From contig NZ_FOFG01000002.1 in the NCBI RefSeq assembly GCF_900110915.1, positions 372,001 to 436,000 on the forward strand: 64,000 nt of DNA. Direction: 5' to 3'. A program made the position numbers and the translations under genes. Source of the stretch: Faunimonas pinastri. Lineage in GTDB: Bacteria > Pseudomonadota > Alphaproteobacteria > Rhizobiales > Afifellaceae. This document shows positions 27,751 through 36,520 of this stretch, piece after piece; position 1 is the first letter of the stretch; each line of letters starts with the position of its first letter. The notes under the pieces were generated by a model, which was given only the letters and a program-made list of their open reading frames with translations, searched no databases and was not told the DNA's origin.

Positions 27751-28404
27751 TCAGTGCCCCTGCGACACCGCCACGTTCACGGCCAAGGCAACGATCACGG
27801 TGTTGAAGAAATAGGACAGGATGCTGTGCACCAGGGTCAGCTTCCTCATGTCGCCGTTCCGCGTCGCCACGTCGGATGTCTGAGCGGTCATCCCGATCGT
27901 GAAGGCGTAATAAAGGAAATCCGTCACCAGCGGTTCGTCAGTGCCGGGGAAATCGAGGCCGCGAGTGTCCTGCGTTCCTCGGCGCTCCGGCTGCGCGTCC
28001 GCGTAATAGGCGTTGGCGTAGTGGAATGACATGACCGTGTGCAGAGTGCCCCAGCCGAGGGGGACGCTCAGAACAGCGAAGGCAAGGTGGAGAGGATCGG
28101 CCGCCTCCGCCTTGTTCAGGTAAAGGACGAAGGACCCGAGGCAGAGCAGGATCGCGCCAAGGGTCACGATCCAGATGACAAGCATTCCTTCGTCGTCGCG
28201 GTTCGCGGTCTTTCGGAGATCGTCGGCGGTGAGGGTAAGCGCGAAGGCTGCGGTCAGGATCAGGTAGACCGCGAAGAACACGTCTCCCGCGATCGTCAGC
28301 CGGAGCGGGATGTCCATCCCGACACAGGCGACACCGGTCGCCGCGCCGAGCAGGATGCCGGCGTAGAACCGGGTATGGCGGTGAAAGTGGCCCAGGCTGA
28401 TCAT
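27751..28404 (-). CDS. DUF1345 integral membrane protein
   Basis: 217 aa with five to six membrane helices. LVIWIVTLGAILLCLGSFVL, HTVMSFHYANAYYAD and LVTDFLYYAFTIGMTAQTSD match the DUF1345 pattern (HxxFSxxYAxxYY, then DFxYxAFxIGMxxQ-SD). ATG 28404 (MISLGHFHRH) gives the family length of about 215-220 aa; the longer frame upstream has no coding character. Function unknown. Confidence 0.85.
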   Translation of the reverse strand: MISLGHFHRHTRFYAGILLGAATGVACVGMDIPLRLTIAGDVFFAVYLILTAAFALTLTADDLRKTANRDDEGMLVIWIVTLGAILLCLGSFVLYLNKAEAADPLHLAFAVLSVPLGWGTLHTVMSFHYANAYYADAQPERRGTQDTRGLDFPGTDEPLVTDFLYYAFTIGMTAQTSDVATRNGDMRKLTLVHSILSYFFNTVIVALAVNVAVSQGH

Positions 28405-28600
28405 TTCCGGCTCCGATTGCACAAGCACAGGGCTGCCGGCGCTTCGGTGCGCGTGGCCCGTCTCAGCATTCCGCGAGATGCGTGAACGGAGCGTAAGCGC
28501 GGCAGCCGACCTGAATTTCCCACCCGCCACGACCGGCAGCGGCGTATGACACCCGTGAATCGTTCCTGACAGGCTGCGGGGCGATCGTGGGGAGATCCGA

Positions 28601-29656
28601 ATGCTGACGCGCGTGGGTTACGGGTGGGGCCTGGGGCTGCTGATCGCCTCGATCTGCATTGGGGCGGCGGCCGCTGCGGAACCCTCCTACGACCGCTACA
28701 AGTCCTGGTTCGTCGCCTGCGACAACGGCCTAAGCTGCGAAGCACGAGGCTTCGAGGAGGGCACGAACGAAAACCCGGATCTTCGCTTCACCCGTCCTGC
28801 CGGGCCTGCCGCCGAGGCGGCGGTCGTCATCAGCGTCCCCTCCGAGGTCGCGAGGAGCGATCTTCGGATCGACGAAAAGCCGCTGAACCTGCCCTCTCCC
28901 GCCTGGACCGTGGAACGACAGGACGGTTTCACCGTATTCTCCACGCAGAACGCGCAGGCCCTCGCCCGGTTTGTCGCCGGCGCGCGGAATGCCGCCAAGC
29001 TTCAGGTCGGCGAAGCTACCGTCATTCCGCTGGATGGCATGGCCGCCGCCCTGCTCAGGATGGACGAACGGCAGGGCCGTCTGGGCGGAGTGACGGCGCT
29101 GATCAGGAAAGGAAGGGCACCGGCATCCGAGGTTCCCCCGCCGCCGCCGCTGCCGGGCGTTCCGGAATTCAAGCCCGCGCCGCCGCTGGCGGAAGGCCAG
29201 GCGCACGCGCTTGTCGAGCGCGCCCGGCAGGCCGAGGCGGAACGCCTGAAGAGCGAGGATTGCCAGGACGACACCCCGCAGGACATCGACTTCACCGCCG
29301 CCTACCCGCTCGACGACAGGAACGCGCTCGTCATCCTGTCCTGCGCGATGGGGGCCTATCAGGGCTGGTCTCTGGTCTCCATCGTCCCGCGCGCCGAGGA
29401 TGGCTCCCCCACGCCGTTCCGGCCGAGCTTTCCCATAAGGCAGGAAATCCCGACGGACTCGCTGACCGAACCGTATTTCGATCCGAAGACGGGCATCCTC
29501 ATGACGAGCGCCAAGGGACGCGGGCTGGCGGACTGCGGGATGACTGCGGAATGGATCTGGAACGGACAGGAATTCCAGCTGACCAGCGCCAGCTATCAGG
29601 CCAATTGCGGCGGCAGCGAGCCCGGAGACTGGCCCGTCGTTTTTCGGTCGAAGTAG
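28601..29656 (+). CDS. DUF1176 periplasmic protein
   Basis: 351 aa with a signal peptide (LLIASICIGAAAAAEPSYD). YKSWFVACDNGLSCEARGF is the DUF1176 opening with its conserved Cys pair; the C-terminal half has DDTPQDIDFTAAYPLDDRN, LILSC-like strands (ALVILSCAMGAYQGW) and a Cys-containing end (FQLTSASYQANCGGSEPGDW). The paired cysteines suggest disulfides in the periplasm. Function of the family is not known. Divergent from the DUF1345 gene. Confidence 0.85.
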   Translation: MLTRVGYGWGLGLLIASICIGAAAAAEPSYDRYKSWFVACDNGLSCEARGFEEGTNENPDLRFTRPAGPAAEAAVVISVPSEVARSDLRIDEKPLNLPSPAWTVERQDGFTVFSTQNAQALARFVAGARNAAKLQVGEATVIPLDGMAAALLRMDERQGRLGGVTALIRKGRAPASEVPPPPPLPGVPEFKPAPPLAEGQAHALVERARQAEAERLKSEDCQDDTPQDIDFTAAYPLDDRNALVILSCAMGAYQGWSLVSIVPRAEDGSPTPFRPSFPIRQEIPTDSLTEPYFDPKTGILMTSAKGRGLADCGMTAEWIWNGQEFQLTSASYQANCGGSEPGDWPVVFRSK

Positions 29657-29985
29657 GGGCCGAACCGGCGCCGACGAAGGCCCCAATCGCGCGCTGGTGA
29701 CCTGAAACCGCGCCGCCGTGCGAATGTGCGCCTCGCATGCGCTAACAACCCGGAACGGCACGACGGTGGCGAACATGGCGGACGCACCGGTGCCCGGCGA
29801 AAGCTATCCATTCGCGGTCGACAGAGCTTTTCATACTGCGCGGGAAGCGCGATCTGCCGGATGCCGCTGCGATCTGCCTGATGCCGCCTCAGGCCCCCGC
29901 CATCGGAACTGAGTTTGGCAGGGAGGCGGCGCGTGGCCACCTCCCCGAAATGCCGATCAGGCGACCGGCATCTGGCAAGCTCACC
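29657..29985. other. Intergenic stretch with a short tandem duplication
   Basis: About 330 bp between two convergent genes with no convincing coding frame. It holds a tandem duplicate of 20 bp at 29849-29888. Nothing else recognised. Confidence 0.5.
29849..29888. repeat. Two tandem 20-bp repeat units
   Basis: GCGATCTGCCGGATGCCGCT (29849-29868) is followed at once by GCGATCTGCCTGATGCCGCC (29869-29888), 18 of 20 identical. Lies in the intergenic stretch. Confidence 0.7.
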
Positions 29986-30243
29986 TCAGGCGGGCTGGCC
30001 GCCCTTCTCTTCCTCGAAGGTCACGGCCACGTCGCCATTGGCGGAGAGGCGCACCTTGTTGCCTTCGATGTCGGCCACGAGCGTGGTCGAAACGTAATGA
30101 TGGTGCCCCTTGTGGGCGCCCTCGCCGCTGTCCTGCTTGGTGAGCTTGATGCGCCCGCCCTCGACGCGGTCGACCGTCCCGACGTGAGCGCCGTCGGCTC
30201 CGATGACTTCCATATGTTCCTTGATCGCGCTGGCGTCAGCCAT
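29986..30243 (-). CDS. DUF2171 protein
   Basis: 85 codons. IKEHMEVIGADGAHVGTVDR, VEGGRIKLTKQDS and then HHHYVSTTLVADIEGNKVRL match the small DUF2171/PRC-barrel-like proteins (MxVvgsDGxxVGTVDxvegdrIkLtk). Soluble, cytoplasmic by appearance. ATG 30243 starts directly at MADASAIKEHM. Family function is unknown; relatives are often stress-induced. Confidence 0.85.
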   Translation of the reverse strand: MADASAIKEHMEVIGADGAHVGTVDRVEGGRIKLTKQDSGEGAHKGHHHYVSTTLVADIEGNKVRLSANGDVAVTFEEEKGGQPA

Positions 30244-30412
30244 TCCGGTCTCCTGTTCGCAGTGTTGTTTCAGTGTGCCCGCGAGCAACGCCCAAGGAAC
30301 CGAATTGGATGCACGCGAGGACAGTCGGGAATGTCGCGCCCTCGCACGACCGCTGAAAGATCGCCGTCAGGAAAGGCTTTTCGCAAGCGCATTCCCGGTT
30401 CAATTTACGCCC

Positions 30413-31288
30413 ATGAGAATCGCCAGCGACCAGCTTTCCGTCGAGGTCTCCGAACAGGGGGCCGAACTTCGATCCGTCCAGACCGCCGATGGCGCCGACT
30501 GGCTTTGGGACGGGGATCCCCAATGGTGGCGGGGCCGAGCGCCGCTGCTCTTCCCGGTCGTCGGCAAGAGCCCGGAGGACACGGTCCGCATCGACGGGCA
30601 GAGCTACCCGATGGGTGGTCATGGCTTTGCCCGCAGCAACACGTTCGAAATCGCGGAGCAGAGCGAGGGCCGCGTCGTGCTGCGGCTGCGCGAATCCGAG
30701 GCGACGCGGGAGCATTACCCCTTCGCCTTCACGCTCACCGTCTCCTATGAGGTGGATGGCAACCGTCTCGCCAATCGGGTGACGGTGACGAATTCCGACG
30801 ACCGGCCGTTGCCCTTCTGTTTCGGCTTCCACCCCGCTTTCGTCTGGCCGCTGCCGGGCTGCGAAGGCGAGGCGCACAAGCTCTGGCTGGATCATCCCGG
30901 CGAACCGGAGATCCGCATGCTGCGGGAGGACGGGCTGATCAAGACCGAGTTCTTTCCCTCCCCCTTCAACCAAGGGGTGCTGGAGCTCGAGCCGTCGCTC
31001 TTCGATGCGGATGCGCTGATCCTCGATCACGATGCCGGCAGTTCCGTCCGCTTCGGCGTGCCCGGCCGGCCGGGACTGGAAGTCGCCTACGAGAACTGCC
31101 CGAATCTCGGCATTTGGACCAAGCCGGGCGGCGCTCCCTTCCTCTGCATCGAGCCGTGGCACGGCTTCTCGCCTTTCGTCGGCGGCAGCGACGAGATGGA
31201 GAAGCGGCCGGGCGTCATCGTCCTGCCGCCCGGCGAAGAAGCGACGTTCTCGCTGACCGCCGCCTTCGGCGCTCCGATCCCGGCCTGA
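30413..31288 (+). CDS. Aldose 1-epimerase family protein
   Basis: 291 aa, galactose mutarotase-like fold. Opening SDQLSVEVSEQGAELRSVQT, then APLLFPVVGKSPEDTVRIDG, MGGHGFARSNTFEI with the family HGFAR, FCFGFHPAFVWPLPG with the catalytic His, and FLCIEPWHGFSP with the expected catalytic Glu. It belongs to the LacX-like branch rather than classical GalM. Likely interconverts sugar anomers; substrate unknown. A GC hairpin (31305-31324) follows the stop. Confidence 0.88.
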   Translation: MRIASDQLSVEVSEQGAELRSVQTADGADWLWDGDPQWWRGRAPLLFPVVGKSPEDTVRIDGQSYPMGGHGFARSNTFEIAEQSEGRVVLRLRESEATREHYPFAFTLTVSYEVDGNRLANRVTVTNSDDRPLPFCFGFHPAFVWPLPGCEGEAHKLWLDHPGEPEIRMLREDGLIKTEFFPSPFNQGVLELEPSLFDADALILDHDAGSSVRFGVPGRPGLEVAYENCPNLGIWTKPGGAPFLCIEPWHGFSPFVGGSDEMEKRPGVIVLPPGEEATFSLTAAFGAPIPA

Positions 31289-31404
31289 ACCGGCGACCGG
31301 CCGTCGCCCCCGTCGCCGGGGGCGGTGGAAAGATCCTTCGCGGGAGGAACGATCGGCAGGGGGGCGGATTGTCGGGAAGACAGTCAGCACCCCAGGAGCA
31401 CGTC

Positions 31405-31899
31405 ATGGCCGACAAGGATCTCAAGGCCCTTTTTCTGCACCAGATGAAGGACGTCTATTTTGCGGAGAACGCCATCATCAAGGCGCTCCCCAAGATGGCG
31501 GAAGCAGCGCAATCCCCTGAGCTCAAGGCCGCCCTCAAGGTCCATCTCGACGAGACGCGCAACCAGGTGAAGCGGCTCGACGAGGCATTCGAACTCCTCG
31601 GCGAAAAGGCGCAGGGCGTGGAGTGCAAGGCCATCCAGGGCATCATCGCCGAAGCCGAAGAGGTGATGGACGAGTTCAAGGGCGGCGAAGCGATCGACGC
31701 GGGCATCATCTCCGCCGCGCAGGCCGTCGAGCATTACGAGATCACCCGCTACGGCACGCTGTTCGCATGGGCCAACCAGCTCGAGCTGAACGACATCGCG
31801 GATCTTCTGGAGGAAACGCTGGTGGAAGAGGAAAACACCGACGACCTCCTGTCCGAGCTTGCCGAGGATTCCATCAACGAGGAAGCCGGATCGGACTGA
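31405..31899 (+). CDS. Ferritin-like DUF892 (YciE/YciF) stress protein
   Basis: 164 aa, all helical. LKALFLHQMKDVYFAENAII with LPKMAEAAQSPELKAALKVH, HLDETRNQVKRLDEAFELLG, and QAVEHYEITRYGTLFAWA show the four-helix bundle with the Glu/His metal ligands of the family. RBS AGGAG lies 7 bp before the ATG. A strong rho-independent terminator follows at 31946-31978. Homologues are induced by stress; the exact role is not known. Confidence 0.92.
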   Translation: MADKDLKALFLHQMKDVYFAENAIIKALPKMAEAAQSPELKAALKVHLDETRNQVKRLDEAFELLGEKAQGVECKAIQGIIAEAEEVMDEFKGGEAIDAGIISAAQAVEHYEITRYGTLFAWANQLELNDIADLLEETLVEEENTDDLLSELAEDSINEEAGSD

Positions 31900-31945
31900 T
31901 CCGTTAGGACTTAACGGATCGGGCTTCAGATCAGGGCCGGAATCA

Positions 31946-31978
31946 GGGCGGCAGCGGGAAACCGCTGACCGCCCTTTT
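31946..31978 (+). terminator. Rho-independent terminator after the ferritin-like gene
   Basis: GGGCGG-CAGCGG, loop GAAA, CCGCTG-A-CCGCCC followed by TTTT. A perfect palindrome GATCCGTTA/TAACGGATC (31898-31920) overlaps the stop codon just before it. Confidence 0.88.
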
Positions 31979-31997
31979 CCTTGAGATCGGGATCGCC

Positions 31998-32477
31998 TCA
32001 GGCGATCTCGACGATTTCCACCTCGCCGCCGGCGATCGTGACCTCGTCGCCGACAGCCTTGCCCGTCAGCGCGCGGGCCAGCGGAGATACGTAGGAGATG
32101 CTGCCGCGTGCGGGATCGGCCTCGTCCTCCCCCACGATGCGGAAGACCTGCCGGCGGCCATCCTCCCGGTCGATGGTTACCGTGCTGCCGAAGACGGCGA
32201 CGTGGTGGCTCGGCGGCGGCCCCACCGGTTCGGCGCTGGCGCGCCGGGCTGTGTAATAGCGAAGATCCCGCGTGGCGCGCGCCATGGCCGTGCGGTCGGA
32301 GCTGATCCCCTCCGCGGCCTTTGCCGCCTGATAGGCCGCCCGCGCCTCCGCCAGGGCCGCCTCGAGCTGCGCCAGCCCTTCCGGCGTCACGAGGTTGCGA
32401 TGCGGCGAGATCGGCCGGTCCGGCAGGTTGGCGGCCGTGGCCTCGACGTCTTCCTCGCGCGTGAAGGCGACGCTCAT
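31998..32477 (-). CDS. GreA/GreB-family transcription elongation factor-like protein
   Basis: 159 aa. N-terminal part FTREEDVEATAANLPDRPIS with VTPEGLAQLEAALAEARA forms the coiled-coil arm, and the C-terminal FKBP-like domain reads VFGSTVTIDREDGRRQVFRI then GEDEADPARGSISYVSPLAR and ALTGKAVGDEV, the GreA C-terminal signature. Start at ATG 32477 (MSVAFTRE) as in rhizobial relatives; an ATG at 32549 is possible. Likely binds RNA polymerase; this branch is distinct from canonical GreA. Confidence 0.85.
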   Translation of the reverse strand: MSVAFTREEDVEATAANLPDRPISPHRNLVTPEGLAQLEAALAEARAAYQAAKAAEGISSDRTAMARATRDLRYYTARRASAEPVGPPPSHHVAVFGSTVTIDREDGRRQVFRIVGEDEADPARGSISYVSPLARALTGKAVGDEVTIAGGEVEIVEIA

Positions 32478-32737
32478 CGGCCCGGCCCCGATGTCGGGGA
32501 GCGGGCGGGAATCGGACGGATCGGAAACGCTGTGGTCATTCCTCAACATCGGGGATGACGGGATCGCCATCAAGTGCCTCGTCGAGAGGCGCCGCCTTGC
32601 TGCCGGGCACCATCCACGCGCCATCCTTGCACCGTCGCGCCTCAATATTGTGCATGTGCAGCAATTACCCCGCTTGTGAAGGAAGCCGGCTTGTACGCCG
32701 CCGGAAACGGTGAGATATGTTGGCCGTCCAGCAGGCT

Positions 32738-32919
32738 ATGCGGGAGAGACCTCGGCGGTTCGCCGACGAGGCGCCGACGGAGCAACACCCCAGGAAACTC
32801 TCAGGCAAAAGGACCGCGTAGCTGGACGATCTGGAGAGAGGCGCTTCGATGCGTCCACCGAAGGGGAAGCCCTCGGCCGCTTGCGGCTCGGGGTAAACTC
32901 TCAGGTACCGTGACAGATG
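32738..32919 (+). promoter_or_regulatory. Tandem glycine riboswitch (two aptamers)
   Basis: Two glycine aptamers in a row. Aptamer 1: P1 ATGCGG (32738-32743) with CCGCGT (32814-32819), the core GGGAGAGAC and CTCTCAGGCAAAAGGAC. Aptamer 2: P1 ATCTG (32829-32833) with CAGAT (32914-32918), the core GGAGAG, CCGAAGGGG and CTCTCAGGTACCGTGACAGA. The linker between them is short. An expression-platform hairpin follows at 32931-32946, and the start codon of the dehydrogenase gene lies at 32980. These are the family's conserved sequences, so the call is firm. Glycine binding is expected to raise expression of the downstream catabolic gene (inference). Confidence 0.95.
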
Positions 32920-32930
32920 GGGACAACCGG

Positions 32931-32946
32931 ACCGGGCTTGCCCGGT
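32931..32946 (+). terminator. Expression-platform hairpin of the glycine riboswitch
   Basis: ACCGGG, loop CTTG, CCCGGT followed by TCT. It begins 12 bp after the second aptamer and ends 33 bp before the start codon, a suitable place for control of termination or ribosome access. Confidence 0.6.
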
Positions 32947-32979
32947 TCTGCTCGTCACCATTCACGAAAGAGCGTCCTC

Positions 32980-34290
32980 GTGCAGACCATTGCCGTCATC
33001 GGCGCCGGGATCACCGGCATCACCACAGCCTATGCCCTGGCTGAAAAGGGTTATTCGGTCACCGTCTTCGACCGCAACCGCTACCCCGCCATGGAAACCT
33101 CGTTCGCCAATGGCGGCCAGCTTTCCGCCTCCAATGCCGAGGTCTGGAACAACACGGCGACGCTGCTGAAGGGCATCAAGTGGATGCTGAAGAGCGACGC
33201 GCCGCTGCTTCTCAATCCCCTGCCCTCGTGGCACAAATATTCCTGGATGGCCGAGTTCGTCGCCAGGATCCCGGAATACCGCGCCAACACGGTGGAGACC
33301 ACGCGCCTTGCGATCGCATCGCGCCGCTACATGGCGGAAATGGCGGAGCGGGAGAACATCGACTTCCACCTGGAGAAGCGCGGCATTCTCCACATCTATC
33401 GCGACAAGACCAGCTTCGACCACGCGATGACGGTGAGCGGCCTCCTGGCCGAAGGCGGCCTCGAGCGCCGCACCGTGACGCCGGACGAGATGCGCGCCAT
33501 CGAGCCGACGCTGCATGGCGACTATTACGGCGGCTTCTTCACCGAGTCCGATTCCACCGGCGACATCCACAAGTTCACCCGCGGGCTGGCGGAGGCCTGC
33601 ATGCGCAAGGGCGTCCTCTTCGTGCAGGATGCCGAAGTGCGCCGCCTCAGCCACAAGGGCGACGGCATCGAGGTGCAGTGGCTGCCGACCGAGCAGGAGG
33701 AAGGCCAGCGCCTGCGCCATCGGCGGGAAACCGCGCGCTTCGATGGCACGGTGATCTGCGCCGGCGTCGCCAGCCGCCGCTTTGCCGCCATGCTCGGCGA
33801 CCGCGTCAACATCTATCCGGTGAAGGGCTACTCCATCACCGTCCAGCTCGACGACGAGAAGAGCCAGAAGGGCGCGCCCTGGGTCAGCCTGCTCGACGAT
33901 GCGACCAAGATCGTCAGCAGCCGCCTCGGCCAGGACCGCTTCCGCGTCGCCGGCACGGCGGAGTTCAACGGCGACAACCGCGACATCCGCCAGGACCGCA
34001 TCCGCCCGCTGGTGGAGTGGACGCGCCAGCTCTTCCCCGATGTGGACACCGGCAAGGTGCTGCCCTGGGCGGGCCTGCGGCCAATGATGCCGAACATGAT
34101 GCCGCGCGTCGGCGCCGGCCGGAAGCCGGGCGTGTTCTACAATACCGGGCACGGCCATCTCGGCTGGACCCTCTGCGCGGCAACGGCGGAGATGATCGCC
34201 GACGTGGTCGCCCGGCGCGACCGGAAGCCGGCGGCCGTCACGCAGCTTCGGCAGGTCGCCGATCGCGAGCCGGAACGACTGCGCGCCTGA
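32980..34290 (+). CDS. FAD-dependent D-amino acid dehydrogenase (DadA family), glycine-riboswitch controlled
   Basis: 436 aa. N-terminal FAD site IAVIGAGITGITTAYALAEK (GxGxxG), then SFANGGQLSASNAEVWNN, the DadA signature; CAGVASRRFAAMLG and YPVKGYSITVQLD follow, and the C-terminus has VGAGRKPGVFYNTGHGHLGW, the second FAD-contact block. DadA oxidatively deaminates D-amino acids and feeds electrons to the respiratory chain. Start is GTG 32980, with GAAAGAG about 10 bp upstream. Control by a glycine riboswitch suggests that glycine, or an amino acid pool tied to it, is the relevant substrate. A stem-loop follows at 34322. Confidence 0.9.
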   Translation: MQTIAVIGAGITGITTAYALAEKGYSVTVFDRNRYPAMETSFANGGQLSASNAEVWNNTATLLKGIKWMLKSDAPLLLNPLPSWHKYSWMAEFVARIPEYRANTVETTRLAIASRRYMAEMAERENIDFHLEKRGILHIYRDKTSFDHAMTVSGLLAEGGLERRTVTPDEMRAIEPTLHGDYYGGFFTESDSTGDIHKFTRGLAEACMRKGVLFVQDAEVRRLSHKGDGIEVQWLPTEQEEGQRLRHRRETARFDGTVICAGVASRRFAAMLGDRVNIYPVKGYSITVQLDDEKSQKGAPWVSLLDDATKIVSSRLGQDRFRVAGTAEFNGDNRDIRQDRIRPLVEWTRQLFPDVDTGKVLPWAGLRPMMPNMMPRVGAGRKPGVFYNTGHGHLGWTLCAATAEMIADVVARRDRKPAAVTQLRQVADREPERLRA

Positions 34291-34321
34291 TCTTCGGATG
34301 CCGATATCGGGCCTTGAAGTT

Positions 34322-34347
34322 GAGGCCGGCGCGAGAGTGCCGGCCTC
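34322..34347 (+). terminator. Hairpin terminator after the dadA-like gene
   Basis: GAGGCCGGC, loop GCGAGAGT, GCCGGCCTC: nine perfect pairs, followed by CCTGATTT. It lies 32 bp after the stop codon. Confidence 0.65.
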
Positions 34348-34424
34348 CCTGATTTGCCGGGTCATTCCGGCCGGCCTCCATGCTAGCGTGCGGCCCGAGT
34401 CGATTGAGGAGCATGCCATTGCCG

Positions 34425-34823
34425 ATGACGGACCCCCTTGCCGCCGATCAGGCGTTCTTTACCGCGCTTCAGGCCGCCGATAGCGACAGTTTGAACGCGC
34501 TCCTTTCCGACGATTTCATCCTCGTCGACGTGCTTTCCGGCTCCACCATCCCGAAATCCGTCCTCGTCGGCTTTGTCGGCGCCGGCGATCTCGTCTTCAA
34601 CGAGATAGAGCGCGATCCGGGCGATCTCATCCAGCGCGACTATGAGGGTCTCACGATCATCATCGGCAGGACGCGGATGAACATGACCTATGAAGGCGAG
34701 ACCTTCACCGCCGAGAGCCGCTACACGCATGTCCTCATCGAGGATTTCGAGCTCGGCTGGCAGCTCGTCTCCGCGCAGGGCACGCTGATCCCCTCCGGCG
34801 CTCCCGACGTGGAAGCCGCCTGA
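34425..34823 (+). CDS. NTF2-like / DUF4440 small protein
   Basis: 132 aa. Opening AADQAFFTALQAADSDSLNA followed by LLSDDFILVDVLSGSTIPKS is the SnoaL/DUF4440 pattern (helix, then LLxDDFxLVD); RDYEGLTIIIGRTRMNMTYE and SRYTHVLIEDFELGWQLVSA give the closing beta strands with the conserved Trp. Catalytic activity cannot be read off. Start at ATG 34425; ATG 34413 is closer to GAGGAG but leaves only 2 bp spacing. It precedes an MFS transporter in the same direction, 34 bp away, probably in one operon. Confidence 0.8.
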   Translation: MTDPLAADQAFFTALQAADSDSLNALLSDDFILVDVLSGSTIPKSVLVGFVGAGDLVFNEIERDPGDLIQRDYEGLTIIIGRTRMNMTYEGETFTAESRYTHVLIEDFELGWQLVSAQGTLIPSGAPDVEAA

Positions 34824-34857
34824 TATTCCACTCTCCAGCACGGCCAAGGATGTCCGG

Positions 34858-36171
34858 ATGAACGCAATCACCATCGAATCCGCCATTGCCTCTGCCGGTA
34901 CGGGCCGTTTCCAGCGACGCCTGATCGGCGTCTTCGGGCTGGTCTGGGCGGCCGACGCCATGCAGGTGCTGGCGGTTGGCTTCACCGCACCCAGCATCGC
35001 AAGAAGCTTCGGCCTCTCCGTGCCGCAAGCCCTGCAGACCGGCACCGTCTTCTTTCTGGGCATGCTCTTCGGAGCCTGGGGCTTCGGCCGGCTCGCCGAC
35101 CGTTTCGGCCGCCGCCGCGTCCTCATCGTGACGGTGCTCCTCGATGCGGTCTTCGGCCTGCTCTCCGGCGTGGCTCCGAGCTTCTCGATCCTGCAGCTTT
35201 TCCGCTTCCTCACCGGCCTCGCCGTCGGTGGCACGCTGCCGGTCGACTATGCGATGATGGCGGAGTTCCTTCCGGCGGACCGGCGCGGGCGCTGGCTGGT
35301 CGGGCTCGAAGCTTTCTGGGCGTTGGGCACTCTGGTGCTTTCGCTGGTCACCTGGGCGCTCGTGACAGCCGGCGTCGAGGCGCCCTGGCGCTGGGTCTTC
35401 GCGATCAATGCCGCACCGGCGCTGATCGGCATCGGGCTTCGCCTGTGGATCCCGGAATCGCCCTTCCACCTGCTCCGCACCGGGCGCGGCGAGGAGGCGA
35501 AAACCGTCATCGACCGGGTGGCGCTCGCCAATGGCCGGGCACCGGCAGCGGGAACGCTGATCGCGCGCGTCCAGGGCAGGACCTCGATGAAGGCGCTGTT
35601 CGCCGGGGCGCTCGGACGCCGCACGCTGCTGATCCTCGTCGCGTGGCTCCTAGTTTCCGTTGCGTATTACGGCGTCTTCGCCTGGCTGCCCAGCCGGCTC
35701 GTCGGCCAGGGCTACGGCTTCGTTCGCGGCCAGGGCTTCCTGGTGCTGGTCGCGCTGGCGCAGTTGCCGGGCTATGCGCTGGCGGCATGGGGCGTGGAAG
35801 TCTGGGGCCGCAAGCCGACGCTGATCGCCTTCCTCGGCCTCAGCGCCCTCGGCTGTATCTTCTATGTGCTGGCCGGCACCCCTGCCCTGATCGCCAGCGC
35901 CACGCTCACGATGAGCTTCGCGCTGCTCGGTACCTGGGGCGCGCTCTATGCCTTCACGCCGGAGCTCTACCCCACCGCCCTTCGCGCCACCGGGATGGGC
36001 GTGGCAGGCGCGGTCGCCCGCTTCGGCGGCCTTCTCGCACCCTCCGCCGTGGGGCTGATCGTGGCCCAGAGTTTCGGCACCGCGATCGCCTTTTTCGCCG
36101 TCCTGCTGGCACTTTCGCTGGTCGCCGTCGCCTTCCTCGACGTGGAAACGCGGAAGCAGGCGCTCACATGA
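34858..36171 (+). CDS. MFS transporter (sugar/acid porter type)
   Basis: 437 aa, twelve membrane helices. The loop 2-3 signature GRLADRFGRRRVLI and the helix-4/5 motif RFLTGLAVGGTLPVDYAMMA are typical of the sugar porter and aromatic-acid (AAHS/NiaP) branches of the MFS; YAFTPELYPTALRATGMG matches the PESPR-like end of that group. Substrate unknown. Likely co-transcribed with the NTF2-like gene upstream. Confidence 0.88.
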   Translation: MNAITIESAIASAGTGRFQRRLIGVFGLVWAADAMQVLAVGFTAPSIARSFGLSVPQALQTGTVFFLGMLFGAWGFGRLADRFGRRRVLIVTVLLDAVFGLLSGVAPSFSILQLFRFLTGLAVGGTLPVDYAMMAEFLPADRRGRWLVGLEAFWALGTLVLSLVTWALVTAGVEAPWRWVFAINAAPALIGIGLRLWIPESPFHLLRTGRGEEAKTVIDRVALANGRAPAAGTLIARVQGRTSMKALFAGALGRRTLLILVAWLLVSVAYYGVFAWLPSRLVGQGYGFVRGQGFLVLVALAQLPGYALAAWGVEVWGRKPTLIAFLGLSALGCIFYVLAGTPALIASATLTMSFALLGTWGALYAFTPELYPTALRATGMGVAGAVARFGGLLAPSAVGLIVAQSFGTAIAFFAVLLALSLVAVAFLDVETRKQALT

Positions 36172-36290
36172 ACCGGTGCGGCGAAAACACGTTCTTAACG
36201 CGACTTAACACCGGTTAAGGATCGTCGCATTTCTGGCGTGGTTGGATGGCATGAATATCCAACCTGCTCCTTGGCAATCGTGAGGAGATC

Positions 36291-36500
36291 ATGTCGATGG
36301 TGCCAGAAACCGAAATCCGGAACAGGGTCGCGCTGGCGATCCGGACTGGACAGATCCTCCATGTACCCTATGAAGCCGTGCAGATCGCCTCGCTCTACAA
36401 TGCCGATGCGAATGCGATTGCGTTGGAACTGACCGAGGCAGGACTGAGAGCCGGGATCAACATGGAACTCGGCAAACCTTCCGAAGCTCGGCCGGCCTAG
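36291..36500 (+). CDS. Small conserved rhizobial protein, unknown function
   Basis: 69 aa, soluble. VPETEIRNRVALAIRTGQIL, then HVPYEAVQIASLYNADANAI and LELTEAGLRAGINMELG. A GAGGAG sits 5-10 bp before the ATG. The pattern (EIRxRVxxAIRTGxIxHV, then ELTEAGVRAxxNMELG) is one I associate with short Rhizobiales proteins, but no function is known to me. Confidence 0.7.
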   Translation: MSMVPETEIRNRVALAIRTGQILHVPYEAVQIASLYNADANAIALELTEAGLRAGINMELGKPSEARPA

Positions 36501-36520
36501 TCACAGCGGAGAGGCGTTTG

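Noticed and set aside
29718-29912. A 64-codon + strand frame between the DUF1176 and DUF2171 genes
   Set aside because: Its second half is made of the tandem 20-bp duplication, and it has no RBS or homology I recognise.
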